Of a stretch of DNA of 64,000 nucleotides, positions 20,911-30,185 are shown piece after piece. A model generated the notes under the pieces. That model was not told where the DNA came from. It was given only the letters and a program-made list of their open reading frames with translations, and did no database searches. Source of the DNA: a virus; IMG/VR virus record IMGVR_UViG_3300024346_000016, positions 55,500 through 119,499 of that record, one strand, 5' to 3'. Numbering within the stretch: position 1 is the first letter of the stretch; each line of letters opens with the position of its first letter. The position numbers and the translations under genes were made by a program.

Positions 20911-23106
20911 TATTCTCAATTATTATATTTTAGTGGAAGTAGTGGAAAGGCTATTATGGATGGACTTTGGGCAGGTGGAGGCGCCTATCCTGGTTATCAG
21001 TTTACTGGAGGAAACTCTAGATTCGGATTTAGTTCAACGAGTGGTGTAGTTGATGTATATGCAGATGGTAATTTTTATGCAACTGATAGTTCACATCTAG
21101 TATTACATGCTGGAAATTATAATTCATATTCACCAACCTTAACTGGAGGTAATGCCTCAGGTACTTGGGGAATCAATGTAACTGGCTCAGCTGGATCAGT
21201 AGCATGGACCAATGTAAGTTCTCGTCCTACTGCTCTTTCTCAATTCTCTAATGACTTAGGAAATTACGGAGGGTGGGCTCTCACTTCTCATTTGCACGAT
21301 GATAGATACTTTTTTAATCGTGGTTTTACTTCACCATATCCAGGTGAAGATGCTAATGCTATGACTGAAAACCGAGCAGCCTTTACCTACTCTAATAACG
21401 CACCTCTTACTGGATGTATAGCATACTTTCCAGCATCAGGATATGGAATTCAATTAAACGGAGACTACCAAGGAGATTCCTTTTCTATGAGAAGTAGAAA
21501 TGGTGACGCTGGTACATGGAGACCTTGGAAGAGATTACTAACGGATTACAACTACAATAGCTATAGCCCAACTCTTACAGGCACAGGAGCATCAGGGACT
21601 TGGGTGATCAACGTAACAGGAAACGCTACTACTGCAACTACTGCCGCAAGAGCAACACGAGCAAATGGAAATTTCTATATAGATGATAACTACGGTAATG
21701 GTATAGTTGGAGTTTATACATCAACTCGTCTACAGGGAGTATTTGCAATGGGAGACTCTTACAAATTACCAGCAGACGGAACTTCTGCCAGCAACCTATA
21801 CGGTATGGCATGGTCTCACCCCAATGCAGGTGGCGTTGCTGCAAACCTAAATACACATGGTCTTCTTGTAATGGAGAATGGTACATTTTTGGCAGCAATC
21901 TCTGGTTCAATCCGAGCAAGAGACGATATGCGTGCCCCAGCTATTTATGACTCAGGTTCACGTGTAGCTATTTCAAGAGGAGAGGGCCGAGACTATGTTA
22001 ACTATTCGCGATATGTTTATAATAACGGAGCCTATTCAGGAACCGGCTGGATTGAACCTTCTGATCTTGGTGTAAGATATGCTAATACTGCAGGTTCTGC
22101 CCCAGCAAATGGAGGTACAGCGACTGCACTAAATAGTAGTAACTATATTTCTCAGAGAGGATCCAATGGTTCTTGGAATGCCGATTTTCAAGCAACCCCA
22201 GCTGGAACTATGAGTTATGGCGGAGATCTTGGAGCCAACGGAACAAACGGTCCAGGCGGAAGTTGGTGGATTCAAGAAAACTTTAGACATACAAACTCTA
22301 GTAATTACTGGGGTACTCAAGTAGCATGGGGATGGGAAGATAATGCTAATAGATTAGCAACAAGAAATGTAACAGGCGGCAATTACGGTTCATGGGTTTA
22401 TTATCTAAATTCTGGTAATGTTACTTCATATATGGATGCACCAAATAAAGCGGGAACATCTTACTATCAAGTAAACACTTGGTTACAAATGAATGGTACG
22501 CATGGTATCTATTATCCTTCGTACAACGGTGCTCATTTTTATGTAAATACAACCACGTCATACACACAATTTAGACTCGATGGTAGTCGCGGAGGTTACG
22601 GAGGTATTTGGGATAGCTATAGTTCTGTTCATGGTATTATGTATGATAGTGCAGGTAATGGCGGTGTATATAGAGAAGCCAATGGTAGATGGTATTGGTA
22701 TCACCATTTAGGAAATAACTGTACAGCTTTAGCAACTTCAACTACTTCTTCTTCATATAGAGCCTACGTTGGTGGTGCTTTATATGCTGAAGGTGATATA
22801 GTAGCATATTCAGATGTTAGAAAGAAAACAGATATTGTTACTATAGATAATGCTTTACATAAAGTTATTAATTTACGTGGTGTTTATTATACTAGAATTG
22901 ACGATCCACTAAGAGGTAGACAAACAGGTGTTATTGCACAAGAAATAAATGAAGTGTTACCTGAAGTTGTTACATATGCTGCTGATGTAGATCACTATGG
23001 TGTTTCTTATGGTAATATTGTAGGTGTACTTATTGAAGCTATTAAAGAACAACAGACCCAAATAGAAGACCTTAAATTAGAAATTAAAAAATTAAGAGGC
23101 GAATAA
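16867..23106 (+). CDS. Giant tail fiber with S74 chaperone domain (second copy)
   Basis: A 2079-residue protein, the largest in the window. The N-terminus (first 70 residues, with [11 protein letters not shown] and [15 protein letters not shown]) matches a segment inside the preceding fiber, so the two share ancestry. The shaft contains many His/Gly/Asn-rich fiber modules and repeated [11 protein letters not shown] blocks. The last 105 or so residues are a peptidase S74 domain: [10 protein letters not shown] with the Ser and Lys expected for self-cleavage, then [14 protein letters not shown], then a coiled coil. It is cotranscribed with the first fiber (5-base gap). A receptor-binding role is inferred. 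Confidence 0.85.
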   Translation: MAQLISGTTIAGHSAIHAGNLSAHSIATTSYVTTQINNLINGAPGALDTLNELAAALGNDAGFSTTITNSIASKLSLSGGTMTGNINWGQTDRGLVWSMNTDGAYIKFFNTGDGDTNSRLEYATSDNGDEYHRFLVAGIERMTITANGISATGYNKSNWDTAYGWGNHAGLYSAASHNHDGRYLLLSGGTLTGDLLSTHPYYPGYNNAAVGSQGSYYLYGATGNSGIRTNGNFLANGDIYLGTRGQWLSTYLNQNVRTDSSPSFSSVYVGGSQLTGTQVNGLSNMLGVTTLPYSCDITVGGDPDKFYAVQFWGGDQDVWRRIIIKRGYGETAPWDPIGTGAHHGGLLLDWEGNFGGWGGAEYADRLRVFNESYTNVCADMFIYSHSMSYVFMLRGGGAVYHLFSDQPINGYYQAGSPDILYSSSTLSYDDAWSGTNQYDVYAPTPLALNQVNSTRIDGLRTKKQSLLDGRYAAISHSHTFASLTSKPTTISGYGITDAITTANIGSQSVSYATTSGALTSMNISQFTNNSGYITGYTETDTLASVTGRGNTTTSSMAIGSVSIPNGKLYVNSGSGSDVVALQNTLNTGAYLVFADNVTPTWANAPRLGAISNDMVFKTLDTERFRIASTGASTFTGPSLTINTTSDIVANGDTFRMKGGGGSAEFIWYRNYSGSPSEPGFVINNRAGTTTFSHNVNGGGTSVSGNFSAANFSGASSGTNTGDQTNISGNAATATNVAWTGVTSRPTTLSQFTNDLGNYGGWITGYTETIGTNNTSGVAGAKYQINDTWLRVNSDNRQFQIYGNARSIIYRTDGVTNDHGGGDYPHIFYYGGSTDASRLVIFGTNGDIWMRYAGDWISNLLAAKSNTGHTHDDRYYTETEVNNFFSAATAITGYNKSNWDIAYNKRPTAISFSGTGTKTLTLTQGDGSTLTAAFNDIDTDTNTDGQTLSLSGNTLSISGGNSVTLTSGGISQGTADSLYVNVSGDTMTGPLNIVGSTDGQDLLAVNGFNGRLFTVTDSVLDTIYSVNTIAGLPILEVLANNTVRIGKYGANSITIANSNIAINSDSVDAKFPFYVSDRSTATARYNLTNPGMGFNLADSYAQLQLYGTAGAYIDFTTGANDYQGRIMWTGSAFSITGNISATNFSGSSSGTNTGDQTNISGTASNITAYTINQSVGTGNAPTFTNIYNNGWFRNNNNLEGLYNQANGNHFYSRGAAKWGITGAGGNIHLEFRSNHESTLRGVVYADTSNQIGFLNNGEGWSLRANSSNNVFVHGTDLTINADGAGSSNINMNDGDEGNRIIHCNSNRIGFLTQAGSWGAYCDDSGNWAAANFSGSSSGTNTGDQTNISGYSQLLYFSGSSGKAIMDGLWAGGGAYPGYQFTGGNSRFGFSSTSGVVDVYADGNFYATDSSHLVLHAGNYNSYSPTLTGGNASGTWGINVTGSAGSVAWTNVSSRPTALSQFSNDLGNYGGWALTSHLHDDRYFFNRGFTSPYPGEDANAMTENRAAFTYSNNAPLTGCIAYFPASGYGIQLNGDYQGDSFSMRSRNGDAGTWRPWKRLLTDYNYNSYSPTLTGTGASGTWVINVTGNATTATTAARATRANGNFYIDDNYGNGIVGVYTSTRLQGVFAMGDSYKLPADGTSASNLYGMAWSHPNAGGVAANLNTHGLLVMENGTFLAAISGSIRARDDMRAPAIYDSGSRVAISRGEGRDYVNYSRYVYNNGAYSGTGWIEPSDLGVRYANTAGSAPANGGTATALNSSNYISQRGSNGSWNADFQATPAGTMSYGGDLGANGTNGPGGSWWIQENFRHTNSSNYWGTQVAWGWEDNANRLATRNVTGGNYGSWVYYLNSGNVTSYMDAPNKAGTSYYQVNTWLQMNGTHGIYYPSYNGAHFYVNTTTSYTQFRLDGSRGGYGGIWDSYSSVHGIMYDSAGNGGVYREANGRWYWYHHLGNNCTALATSTTSSSYRAYVGGALYAEGDIVAYSDVRKKTDIVTIDNALHKVINLRGVYYTRIDDPLRGRQTGVIAQEINEVLPEVVTYAADVDHYGVSYGNIVGVLIEAIKEQQTQIEDLKLEIKKLRGE

Positions 23107-23107
23107 T

Positions 23108-24421
23108 ATGGCTTTACCAAGCACCGGTACAATTGCAATGAGTCAAATTAATTCTGAGTTAGGCCGAAGCGCCTCTTCTACAATTAGTTTAGGCTCAGCT
23201 GAAGATGGCGGATATGCTGCAATTAACTCGTGTTCACCAAGTAGACCCAGCTCAAGTGATCCCGCGGCAATGTCTGAGTGGAGAGGTTATAATCACACCT
23301 TTGCTTGCTGTAATGCTCCAAGTATCTCAGTTACATCTTCTACGTCAAGTTCAGTTACAATTAGTATAAGCTATTCTAATTGTACTACTATGCATTTCGA
23401 GTCTAGTTCAAATGATGGATCAACTTGGAATACTAATTCAACTGGATGCGCTTCAAGTTATACTTATTCAGGGCTAGCCTCATCCACAACATATTATTTT
23501 AGAGTAAGAATAACTTGTACCTCAACTGGAGGATATTCTGGGTATTCTAGTCCGGTAATTCAAACAACTAGTGCAGGCTGCCCTGCGAATGGAACCTACT
23601 TAAGTCAATTTTGTTCAGGTTGTACTCTTTATTATCGATATGCAAACGGTAGCTGCGGAACCTATGATACAAGTCAGGGTTGTACGACTGCATGTGGCGG
23701 CTGTTGCTGTTCGCCCGGAGAGGGCACCTTCTTATATGCTCAGTGTAATGGCTGTTCCTATGATTTTTATTATTCAAATGGGTGTAATGGTTCATATAGT
23801 GTTGTGCAGGACCAATACTCAACTAATTGTGGCTGCGGCGAAGGCCCTACCTGTTATGAATTCTATGGTGATGGTAGCGGAGAGTGGGCGGGTCACCAGT
23901 GCGGCGAGCCTGCGGGCGTCAATGCCACAGGATATGCTGCGTTTTATGGAGAACCAATTGGCTGTTTTGATAATATGCAGTTTGGTGCATATCATGATGG
24001 CCAACCGTGCTTTGCGATGTGTCCTACTCCAGATATGCCAATCCTAATTGCCCCTAATACTTGGGTGACCGCAGGGGAGCTTAAGGTTGGCGATTATGTT
24101 TATACTAAACACGAAACAACAGGTGACTGGGGATCATACCAGGTATCTCATATTAATCCAGGTGCTAATACAGTAAGTCGTACTGTAATTGGAGGCCAAG
24201 TGATCAAAGTTTCGCATAACCATAGATTCTTAACAGAAAGTATGGGATTCGTTGCCTTATCAGAACTATGGATTGGTGCTAAAGTACAAACAATAGATGG
24301 AGTTGCTGAAATTGAGTCAATTGAAGATCTTGGTACCTTACCAGTTATTCAAATAGAAATTGCAGATGCACATACATATGTTATTTGTGATGTAATATCT
24401 CACAATGTAAAGCAACCCTAA
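23108..24421 (+). CDS. Cys-rich Fn3 virion protein with C-terminal Hint domain
   Basis: A 437-residue protein. The first 45 residues match a short phage fiber-type N-terminus ([11 protein letters not shown]). Residues 68-155 look like a fibronectin type III domain. Residues 156-300 are very rich in Cys and Gly. Residues 305-433 form a Hint (hedgehog/intein) domain: Cys305 at the start, a VSHNHRF block B-type motif, and a DAHTYV...ISHN ending. Only VKQP follows the terminal Asn433, so there is no C-extein nucleophile and ordinary splicing is not expected. Cleavage or ligation at Cys305 is possible. It follows the giant fibers by 1 base. A paralogous Hint domain is in the protein at 46865. Confidence 0.75.
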   Translation: MALPSTGTIAMSQINSELGRSASSTISLGSAEDGGYAAINSCSPSRPSSSDPAAMSEWRGYNHTFACCNAPSISVTSSTSSSVTISISYSNCTTMHFESSSNDGSTWNTNSTGCASSYTYSGLASSTTYYFRVRITCTSTGGYSGYSSPVIQTTSAGCPANGTYLSQFCSGCTLYYRYANGSCGTYDTSQGCTTACGGCCCSPGEGTFLYAQCNGCSYDFYYSNGCNGSYSVVQDQYSTNCGCGEGPTCYEFYGDGSGEWAGHQCGEPAGVNATGYAAFYGEPIGCFDNMQFGAYHDGQPCFAMCPTPDMPILIAPNTWVTAGELKVGDYVYTKHETTGDWGSYQVSHINPGANTVSRTVIGGQVIKVSHNHRFLTESMGFVALSELWIGAKVQTIDGVAEIESIEDLGTLPVIQIEIADAHTYVICDVISHNVKQP

Positions 24422-24442
24422 TAACTAAAATATTTAAACTGG

Positions 24443-24694
24443 ATGCAAAATTTACAGTCATATCAAGTCGAAGAATCTACGTATGAATTAGATACGTACT
24501 ATAATATTGGATATAAATCTAGATTTAGACTAGTTGGTATTATTGAAGTTAATGAGTCAATGTTCTTTATTTGCGAAAGGGAAGCCGGTGCATTTACTAT
24601 GCATATTTCAGCTCAACAAAGTTTGCAAACCAAGAATTTTATTTTTCATGCTCTGCAATTTCACCACCTAGCCCAAAATAATTTAGCAGTATAA
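24443..24694 (+). CDS. Small hypothetical protein
   Basis: An 83-residue soluble protein with no recognised motif; there is a short beta-rich core around residues 28-55. It sits between the Hint protein and the first LamG gene and reads in the same direction with short gaps. It may be a small accessory of the fiber operon, but there is no direct evidence. Confidence 0.5.
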   Translation: MQNLQSYQVEESTYELDTYYNIGYKSRFRLVGIIEVNESMFFICEREAGAFTMHISAQQSLQTKNFIFHALQFHHLAQNNLAV

Positions 24695-24703
24695 CCCTAA
24701 TCT

Positions 24704-25399
24704 ATGGCACTACACTATAATCCAAGAATAGAATTAAGTGGCCTTCAGCTCTATGTTGAAGCAGCCGATCCAGTATGCTATCCGGGATCTGGCCAAACAG
24801 TTTATGATCTTTCTCTAAATAATAGAGTCCTGTCTTCTAATATGAGTGAATCCTATTTAAATGGAAAAGTTTTTAACTTTGCGCCAGACTATGGCTCCTA
24901 TATTAATATTGATCGCAATTTTACTGATCTAGATGATCTTACAATGGAAGTTCTATTTACAGTTGATGGTACCCATGATAATTATCATGGCACGTTAATT
25001 TCTTCTGGAAACTGGAATGTTCCACATTGGGCATTTGCCATAAATCAATCAAATGATGCAATTATTACAAGAGTTCCATATATTACTGTTCCATACCAAT
25101 TTGAAGTTGGAAAATGGTATTATGCTACTTGGAGGCGTTCGAGAGGAACCAATAATTTCTTTGTAAATGGAATTCAAGTGGGCGGAGACTATACTGGAAG
25201 TGATAATCGTCGCCCACTTATAAGTGATGCTAGTAATACAATGATCGGTCGTGAAACTTATGCAGGCGGATATTTTAACTTAAATGGTAAAATTAAAAAC
25301 GTCAAAGTTTATAATAGACCACTATCTAATTCCGAAATTCTTAAAAATTATCAAGCGCTTTCGAGTCGAACTGGATTACAAAATGATGGCTTAACATAA
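24704..25399 (+). CDS. LamG-like adhesin, short form
   Basis: A 231-residue, single-domain protein of the concanavalin/LamG fold. The N-terminus MALHYNPRI is shared with the short paralog at 28343. The core has the strand order of LamG domains, including GKWYYATWRRS and FFVNGIQVGG, and it closes with KVYNRPLSNSEI. It is the first of six paralogs. LamG domains bind glycans or proteins, so a receptor-binding role on the virion is inferred. Confidence 0.75.
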   Translation: MALHYNPRIELSGLQLYVEAADPVCYPGSGQTVYDLSLNNRVLSSNMSESYLNGKVFNFAPDYGSYINIDRNFTDLDDLTMEVLFTVDGTHDNYHGTLISSGNWNVPHWAFAINQSNDAIITRVPYITVPYQFEVGKWYYATWRRSRGTNNFFVNGIQVGGDYTGSDNRRPLISDASNTMIGRETYAGGYFNLNGKIKNVKVYNRPLSNSEILKNYQALSSRTGLQNDGLT

Positions 25400-25400
25400 T

Positions 25401-25538
25401 ATGGTAATTAAAGAAATTAAATATAAAGATTTGCCAAGTCAGTTTTGTGTATTTGTTACTGAAACTGATTTAACGCCTCTTGCGTGTTTTTTATCAATAG
25501 AAGATTGCGAAAAATGGATTAGTGAAAATGGCGAATAA
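25401..25538 (+). CDS. Tiny hypothetical protein
   Basis: A 45-residue reading frame starting with ATG one base after the previous stop. It ends in an 11-base overlap with the next gene. It has two Cys residues in the C-terminal half and a charged C-terminus (CEKWISENGE). Its tight fit between two coding regions supports a real gene. The function is unknown. Confidence 0.45.
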   Translation: MVIKEIKYKDLPSQFCVFVTETDLTPLACFLSIEDCEKWISENGE

Positions 25539-26718
25539 TACAGGATTTAATAGTTCAGACTCTGGTCTTATTTTTGGATATGATACCGGCGATTTGCTAA
25601 ATTCTTATTTAGGAGAACCTACTACCAATTTAGAAACATCAAATCCAATTACGTTTGATGGATATGGCTGGAGTTGGACAACAACGTCAGTTGTTCAATT
25701 TCAAGGAAGGACCTGTTTACGGTGTCATGTATACAGTCCTGGAAATAATCCAAACTGGACTGGCGCATATTCCGGAATTTCTGCAGTCGGGGCGGTCGGA
25801 GACGTTTTTACCCGATCTTGCGAAGTATATGTTGAACCAAATGGTAAATTTGCATGGACACCAAATGTAAATGCAACTCACGGCGGTTCCGGTGGAGAAA
25901 ACACATATTATGATCTTAGTAAAGCTGGTACATGGCAAAAGCTTGAAGCCAGTGTAACCAATACTTCAAGTTCAGTACCTTTTTATTTCTATTGGTTTGC
26001 TAGAGGCGGAGGGGATCCACAGGATGTAGACTTTGTTCTCTATATGTACAATCCACAATTAGAAAAGAAAGATCATGGTACAAGATTTACCCCAAGCACA
26101 AGGTCTACCTCCCAGGGTTTAATCGATTTAACAGGATCAAATACAATTAACTTATCTAATGTTACATTTAGCCCAACTCAAGAGATTCTGCTTGATGGCA
26201 CAGACGACTTCTTGACACTAGGCTCAGATGTAACCTTTAAAACAACCGGTGGTTGGACTGTAGAATCCGTTGTTTATTATAATAGTGTAGCTGGCGGTTA
26301 CAACAATACGACTTCTCCAGCAAACTTTATTGGAGCTGAGGGGATTGACTATAATAGCTGGTATTGGTCTGTTTTGGATAATAGACTAGCCCTATGGAAT
26401 GTTTCTCCAGGATATTGGCGATATGGTTCAACAACATTACAACCAAACCGATTTTACCATGTAACCTTAGTGAGTTCGGCAAATGGATATTATTATAGAT
26501 TTTATCTTAATGGTGTAGCAGAAGGTGGAGATCACGTTTCTCAAGTATGGAATCCAGATTACTCTGGCCTTAAGGTTCGTTATATCGGAAAGGGTAATAA
26601 TGGAAACCCAAGATTAGTTAATGGCAAAATTCCAATAACTAAAATTTATAATAGACCTTTACTAGATTCAGAAATTTATAATAATTTCTTAGGATATAAA
26701 ACAAGATTTAATTTATAA
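25528..26718 (+). CDS. LamG-like adhesin, long form
   Basis: A 396-residue protein. ATG at 25528 was chosen over an upstream GTG because it gives the MANNTGFN start, in line with the other long paralogs. The N-terminal signature (GYDTGDLLNSYLGEPTTNL) is shared with the genes at 26720, 29014 and 30186. It is followed by a beta-sandwich of carbohydrate-binding type. A linker (STSQGLIDLTGSNTINLSN) then leads into a LamG domain starting LLDGTDDFL and ending KIYNRPLLDSEIYNNF. It is cotranscribed with its neighbours. Receptor binding is inferred. Confidence 0.75.
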   Translation: MANNTGFNSSDSGLIFGYDTGDLLNSYLGEPTTNLETSNPITFDGYGWSWTTTSVVQFQGRTCLRCHVYSPGNNPNWTGAYSGISAVGAVGDVFTRSCEVYVEPNGKFAWTPNVNATHGGSGGENTYYDLSKAGTWQKLEASVTNTSSSVPFYFYWFARGGGDPQDVDFVLYMYNPQLEKKDHGTRFTPSTRSTSQGLIDLTGSNTINLSNVTFSPTQEILLDGTDDFLTLGSDVTFKTTGGWTVESVVYYNSVAGGYNNTTSPANFIGAEGIDYNSWYWSVLDNRLALWNVSPGYWRYGSTTLQPNRFYHVTLVSSANGYYYRFYLNGVAEGGDHVSQVWNPDYSGLKVRYIGKGNNGNPRLVNGKIPITKIYNRPLLDSEIYNNFLGYKTRFNL

Positions 26719-26719
26719 T

Positions 26720-27949
26720 ATGGCAATTGCACAAGGATTTGGAAAGTCAGCAAGCACAGGATTAGTATTTGCATATGATACAGGTGACATGGATAATTCC
26801 TATCGTGGAGCCCCAGGTCAAAATTATGCATTTGGCCCAAACCGATCATATGGTGGACCAAGTACCCAAAATTTTGAGAATGGTAAAATTTTTAGGTCAA
26901 ACGGCTATACTGAAACTGTTTTTATTCCAACACTAGGTGTAAGATCAGTAGAAAGTATTGAGATCTATAATGAATATGATGGATATGGTACAAATGGAAA
27001 CTATAACTGTTGCCCAAACATATTTAATTATGTTCCAAGCGGCTGGGGTAGCTTTACGTGGCTACCTAATACAACCTATACTTATCAAATAATTTATAAG
27101 AGCGAAACTGGATATACTCATCCAAATTATATGTACCACTATGAATATCGAGCCAATGGTAGCTATATTACTGAATATGGAGTTCATACTGAAGGACTAA
27201 GGACTCATTTGGGAGATGGGTGGTACCATGCTTGGAATACATTTACTTCTCATCCAGAAGCTGCAACTGGATTTTGTGGATGTTGGCACTATGAATATTA
27301 TGGCAGAAATAAAGTATCAGTCGCCGCAGTTAGCATTGTCCCTGGAACAACTATTCGTCCGCCTAGACAATTTATCGATGAGGGCACAACCCGAACTAGT
27401 ACACAAGGCCTTTTAGATTTAACTGGAAATTCAACCATAAATTTATCAAACGTTTCATATAACAGTACTGGAGGCATCTTGTTTGATGGAACTGATGACT
27501 ATATTGATATTACTAAAAATTTAGGAACGTTATCTCAATATACAATAGAACACGTTTCATATAAAGGATCTGAAAATAAGATGCCAATAAATGCTAGAAC
27601 TAATACAAGTTTTTATCAATATGGAGATAATAGTTGGGCGTATACTCACGGAGGAGTTTGGGGAGAATACTATTATCCTAAATCATTTACTATAAATGGA
27701 TGGGGTCATTGGGTTATAACTTATACTGGTTCGCATGTAAAAATATACAGAAATGGAGTTTTTGAAGGTCAGCAAGCTACTACTGGAACAGCTGACTGGA
27801 CTAATGGAATGCGAATAGGTCAACACGGACCCTATGGTGGGTATAATTGGAATGGTCAGATTGCCGTAGTAAAAATGTATAATCGCGCGCTAAGCGCAGC
27901 TGAAGTTTCTCAAAATTATCGTCACTATAAAACCCGATTTAATCTGTAA
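26720..27949 (+). CDS. LamG-like adhesin, long form
   Basis: A 409-residue paralog with the long-form layout: an N-terminal signature (FAYDTGDMDNSYRGAP), a divergent central sandwich rich in Tyr, Trp and Cys (for example NYNCCPN), a linker (TSTQGLLDLTGNSTIN), and a C-terminal LamG domain ending KMYNRALSAAEVSQNY. The central domain differs strongly from the other copies while both ends are kept, which suggests domain exchange or fast divergence. It starts 1 base after the preceding stop. Confidence 0.75.
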   Translation: MAIAQGFGKSASTGLVFAYDTGDMDNSYRGAPGQNYAFGPNRSYGGPSTQNFENGKIFRSNGYTETVFIPTLGVRSVESIEIYNEYDGYGTNGNYNCCPNIFNYVPSGWGSFTWLPNTTYTYQIIYKSETGYTHPNYMYHYEYRANGSYITEYGVHTEGLRTHLGDGWYHAWNTFTSHPEAATGFCGCWHYEYYGRNKVSVAAVSIVPGTTIRPPRQFIDEGTTRTSTQGLLDLTGNSTINLSNVSYNSTGGILFDGTDDYIDITKNLGTLSQYTIEHVSYKGSENKMPINARTNTSFYQYGDNSWAYTHGGVWGEYYYPKSFTINGWGHWVITYTGSHVKIYRNGVFEGQQATTGTADWTNGMRIGQHGPYGGYNWNGQIAVVKMYNRALSAAEVSQNYRHYKTRFNL

Positions 27950-27954
27950 AAATT

Positions 27955-27962
27955 AATAAATA
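27955..27962 (+). promoter_or_regulatory. T4-late-like box giving a leaderless start
   Basis: Reads AATAAATA, only 6 bases before the ATG at 27969. With the T4-late start distance the transcript would begin at or one base before the ATG. Confidence 0.6.
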
Positions 27963-27968
27963 ACTTAT

Positions 27969-28316
27969 ATGAGCACACAATTTCCAAACCGCAGATGGTT
28001 AATTATTCCATCAACTGATATAGAATCTATTGATTTTAGTCAAGTACATCAAAATTCAGCTGAGACCTTAAGATATTCAATAGATGGTACCAAAACATTT
28101 ATTAAATACGATATTACAATTGTAGAAGAGGCTATTATTTCAACCTTTATTCATGCAGAAACCGGCGAAGAGTCAACTCATACAACTCCAGTTGGAGTGT
28201 ATGGTCGTCCTGCAATTTGGCAAGAGGGCATGGCTGAATATACGCATGAAGAAATATTAGAACTTCTTGCAACGGCGGAGTGGACATCTCCCATTGATGC
28301 TAATCAGCTTCAATAA
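27969..28316 (+). CDS. Conserved phage structural-type protein
   Basis: A 115-residue protein resembling a small protein common in T4-like marine phages: an N-terminal RRWLIIPSTDI, then SAETLRYSIDGTKTFIKYD, and near the C-terminus EYTHEEILELLAT. The role is not known; its place beside fiber genes suggests a tail-fiber accessory. It is flanked by two leaderless-type late boxes, which would set its level apart from the LamG genes on either side. Confidence 0.6.
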   Translation: MSTQFPNRRWLIIPSTDIESIDFSQVHQNSAETLRYSIDGTKTFIKYDITIVEEAIISTFIHAETGEESTHTTPVGVYGRPAIWQEGMAEYTHEEILELLATAEWTSPIDANQLQ

Positions 28317-28328
28317 TTTTTTAAGCCA

Positions 28329-28336
28329 AATAAATA
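28329..28336 (+). promoter_or_regulatory. T4-late-like box giving a leaderless start
   Basis: Reads AATAAATA with 6 bases before the ATG at 28343. The sequence between box and ATG (TCTTAT) is nearly the same as at 27963-27968 (ACTTAT). Confidence 0.6.
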
Positions 28337-28342
28337 TCTTAT

Positions 28343-29011
28343 ATGGCTTTACATCATAATCCTAGAATAGTAACATCTGGCCTAATATTGGCGCTAGACG
28401 CAGCAGATATAAACTCGTACACTGGCGCAGGCGCGACCTGGACTGATTTACTACAAAGCGGAGTTAACGGAAATCTAACTAACGGGCCCACCTTTACATC
28501 GGCGAATGGTGGGGTTATCGTATTTGATGGAGCAGATGACTATGTTAGACTGAGCCCACCTACCACCTATTCTGAATATACTGTGCAGTTTTTTTGTAAA
28601 TGGATTTCTTCGGTTGGGGTATCTGAAAGATTATTTGGATGCGATGCATTTGGAACATATACTATTTTTAATCCATATAATATTGGGTTTCACTACAATC
28701 CACTAGGCGGGGTGCCTTCATCGGTAACACTAGCGTCTGGGGTTAATATTGGATTTGGAGCTTGGTGTCAAGTTACAGTTACTGTAAGTACTATTTCATC
28801 AAATGTTGTTATTTATGTAAATGGAATAGCTAGAAATAGTTGGAGTACACTTCCTGCAGCAAACCTTTCATCAAACATATTCATAGGCAAGCAAAATACG
28901 CTGTATGGTGCAAACTGTCAATTTGCAAATTTTCAATTGTATAACCGAGCTATTACTGCAGATGAAGTTACACAAAATTTTAATGCGCATAAAAATAGAT
29001 TTGGATTATAA
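28343..29011 (+). CDS. LamG-like adhesin, short form
   Basis: A 222-residue, single LamG domain. The N-terminus MALHHNPRIVTSGLILALDAAD matches the first short form. FDGADDYVRL begins the core, VIYVNGIARNSW is in the middle and QLYNRAITADEV closes it. It has its own leaderless-type late promoter. It is probably a second, separately controlled receptor-binding subunit. Confidence 0.75.
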   Translation: MALHHNPRIVTSGLILALDAADINSYTGAGATWTDLLQSGVNGNLTNGPTFTSANGGVIVFDGADDYVRLSPPTTYSEYTVQFFCKWISSVGVSERLFGCDAFGTYTIFNPYNIGFHYNPLGGVPSSVTLASGVNIGFGAWCQVTVTVSTISSNVVIYVNGIARNSWSTLPAANLSSNIFIGKQNTLYGANCQFANFQLYNRAITADEVTQNFNAHKNRFGL

Positions 29012-29013
29012 TT

Positions 29014-30180
29014 ATGCCAACTCACGCAGGACCAAACATATTTGGAGAAGAAACTTTAGTCTTTGGCTATGATTTAGCAGATACAGTAAATTCCTATGTA
29101 GGAGAGCCAACCACTAATTTAGCCGTTCCTACTTGGAGTAATTGGGGAGTAGATGCCTCAGGGTATAGTACAGCCGGAACCCGGACAATACTATCCCCAT
29201 ATCATGTAAGAATTGATGACATCTCTTCTAATACCAGGCAATCCTTTGCCTTTTATAGTGGATTTAACGCTTCAACTACTTATACATTTTCAGTTAAGTT
29301 TAAAAAAATAGCTGGAACCCCTACATTAAGATTTCAAATATATTCTTACGTAAGTGGCAATTGGACAAATCAAACATTCCCTACAACATCTCAAATTGGA
29401 TTAACTAATAAAGAAGGCTGGCAGACAGCGTCGTATTCGTATACAACTGCCGCTGGCGCAACCGGCCTGTATTGGTACATACAAGATGGAGATGATTATA
29501 CAGCCTACACTCATTCATTTGAACTAAAGGAGATACAGCTAGAAGCCAAATCTCACGCTACACCTTTCACAGCAGGTACTCGTTCAGCAACACAAGGACT
29601 TTTACCATTAATAGGAAACAGTACGATAGATTTAACAAATGTATCTTTTGATTCAAATGCACAAACGGTGTTTGATGGTACAGATGATAGCATGGTAGTA
29701 AGTAATAACAGTGCTTTAAAGAACAACAATACTTCTATTGAGTTTGTTATTAAATACTTAGATACTCCTAATGGAGATATTATTCAATTCGGTGTTGGAA
29801 GTGGAGCATACGCTCAATATTATTACAGAGCTTATTCAGGAAATTCATATTGGAACTGGTACCCTGTAGGAACAGGATATGGAGACATTACAATTCCAAA
29901 TGCAGCTCTACCTTTAAACCAGTACCATCACATTGTAATGACAGGGAATGATCAAGGATACGTACAGTTCTACATCAACGGAGTTGTTCAAACAGGAGCT
30001 ACGAGAACTAGAAATACACAACCTTCAAACTGGACACCAGCTGATTTAACTATTGGCGGGTTTAGTTGGGATGGGTACTCATCTTCAATTATACCTTCAG
30101 TAAAAATTTACAACCGGGTACTTACCGCGTCAGAAATATCAAGAAATTTTAACGCAATAAAAAGCAGATTTAATATTTAA
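29014..30180 (+). CDS. LamG-like adhesin, long form
   Basis: A 388-residue protein with the long-form layout: N-terminal signature DLADTVNSYVGEPTTNL, a central carbohydrate-binding-type sandwich (residues about 45-180), linker RSATQGLLPLIGNSTIDL, and a LamG domain from FDGTDDSMV to KIYNRVLTASEI. It starts 2 bases after the preceding stop and is cotranscribed with the gene at 30186. The linker is very close to that of the 30186 protein, pointing to a recent duplication. Confidence 0.75.
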   Translation: MPTHAGPNIFGEETLVFGYDLADTVNSYVGEPTTNLAVPTWSNWGVDASGYSTAGTRTILSPYHVRIDDISSNTRQSFAFYSGFNASTTYTFSVKFKKIAGTPTLRFQIYSYVSGNWTNQTFPTTSQIGLTNKEGWQTASYSYTTAAGATGLYWYIQDGDDYTAYTHSFELKEIQLEAKSHATPFTAGTRSATQGLLPLIGNSTIDLTNVSFDSNAQTVFDGTDDSMVVSNNSALKNNNTSIEFVIKYLDTPNGDIIQFGVGSGAYAQYYYRAYSGNSYWNWYPVGTGYGDITIPNAALPLNQYHHIVMTGNDQGYVQFYINGVVQTGATRTRNTQPSNWTPADLTIGGFSWDGYSSSIIPSVKIYNRVLTASEISRNFNAIKSRFNI

Positions 30181-30185
30181 TAATT

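Noticed and set aside
11720-23106. Repeats that could be mistaken for a CRISPR array
   Set aside because: The repeats encode protein modules in one frame, are unevenly spaced and differ in sequence; they have no spacer-like structure.
23640-24047. Open frame of 135 codons on the plus strand
   Set aside because: It lies inside the Hint/Fn3 gene in another frame, with an unusual composition for this genome; the main frame has clear domains.
24020-24421. True splicing intein
   Set aside because: Only four residues follow the terminal Asn and there is no Cys, Ser or Thr right after it; the same applies to the domain ending at 49252.
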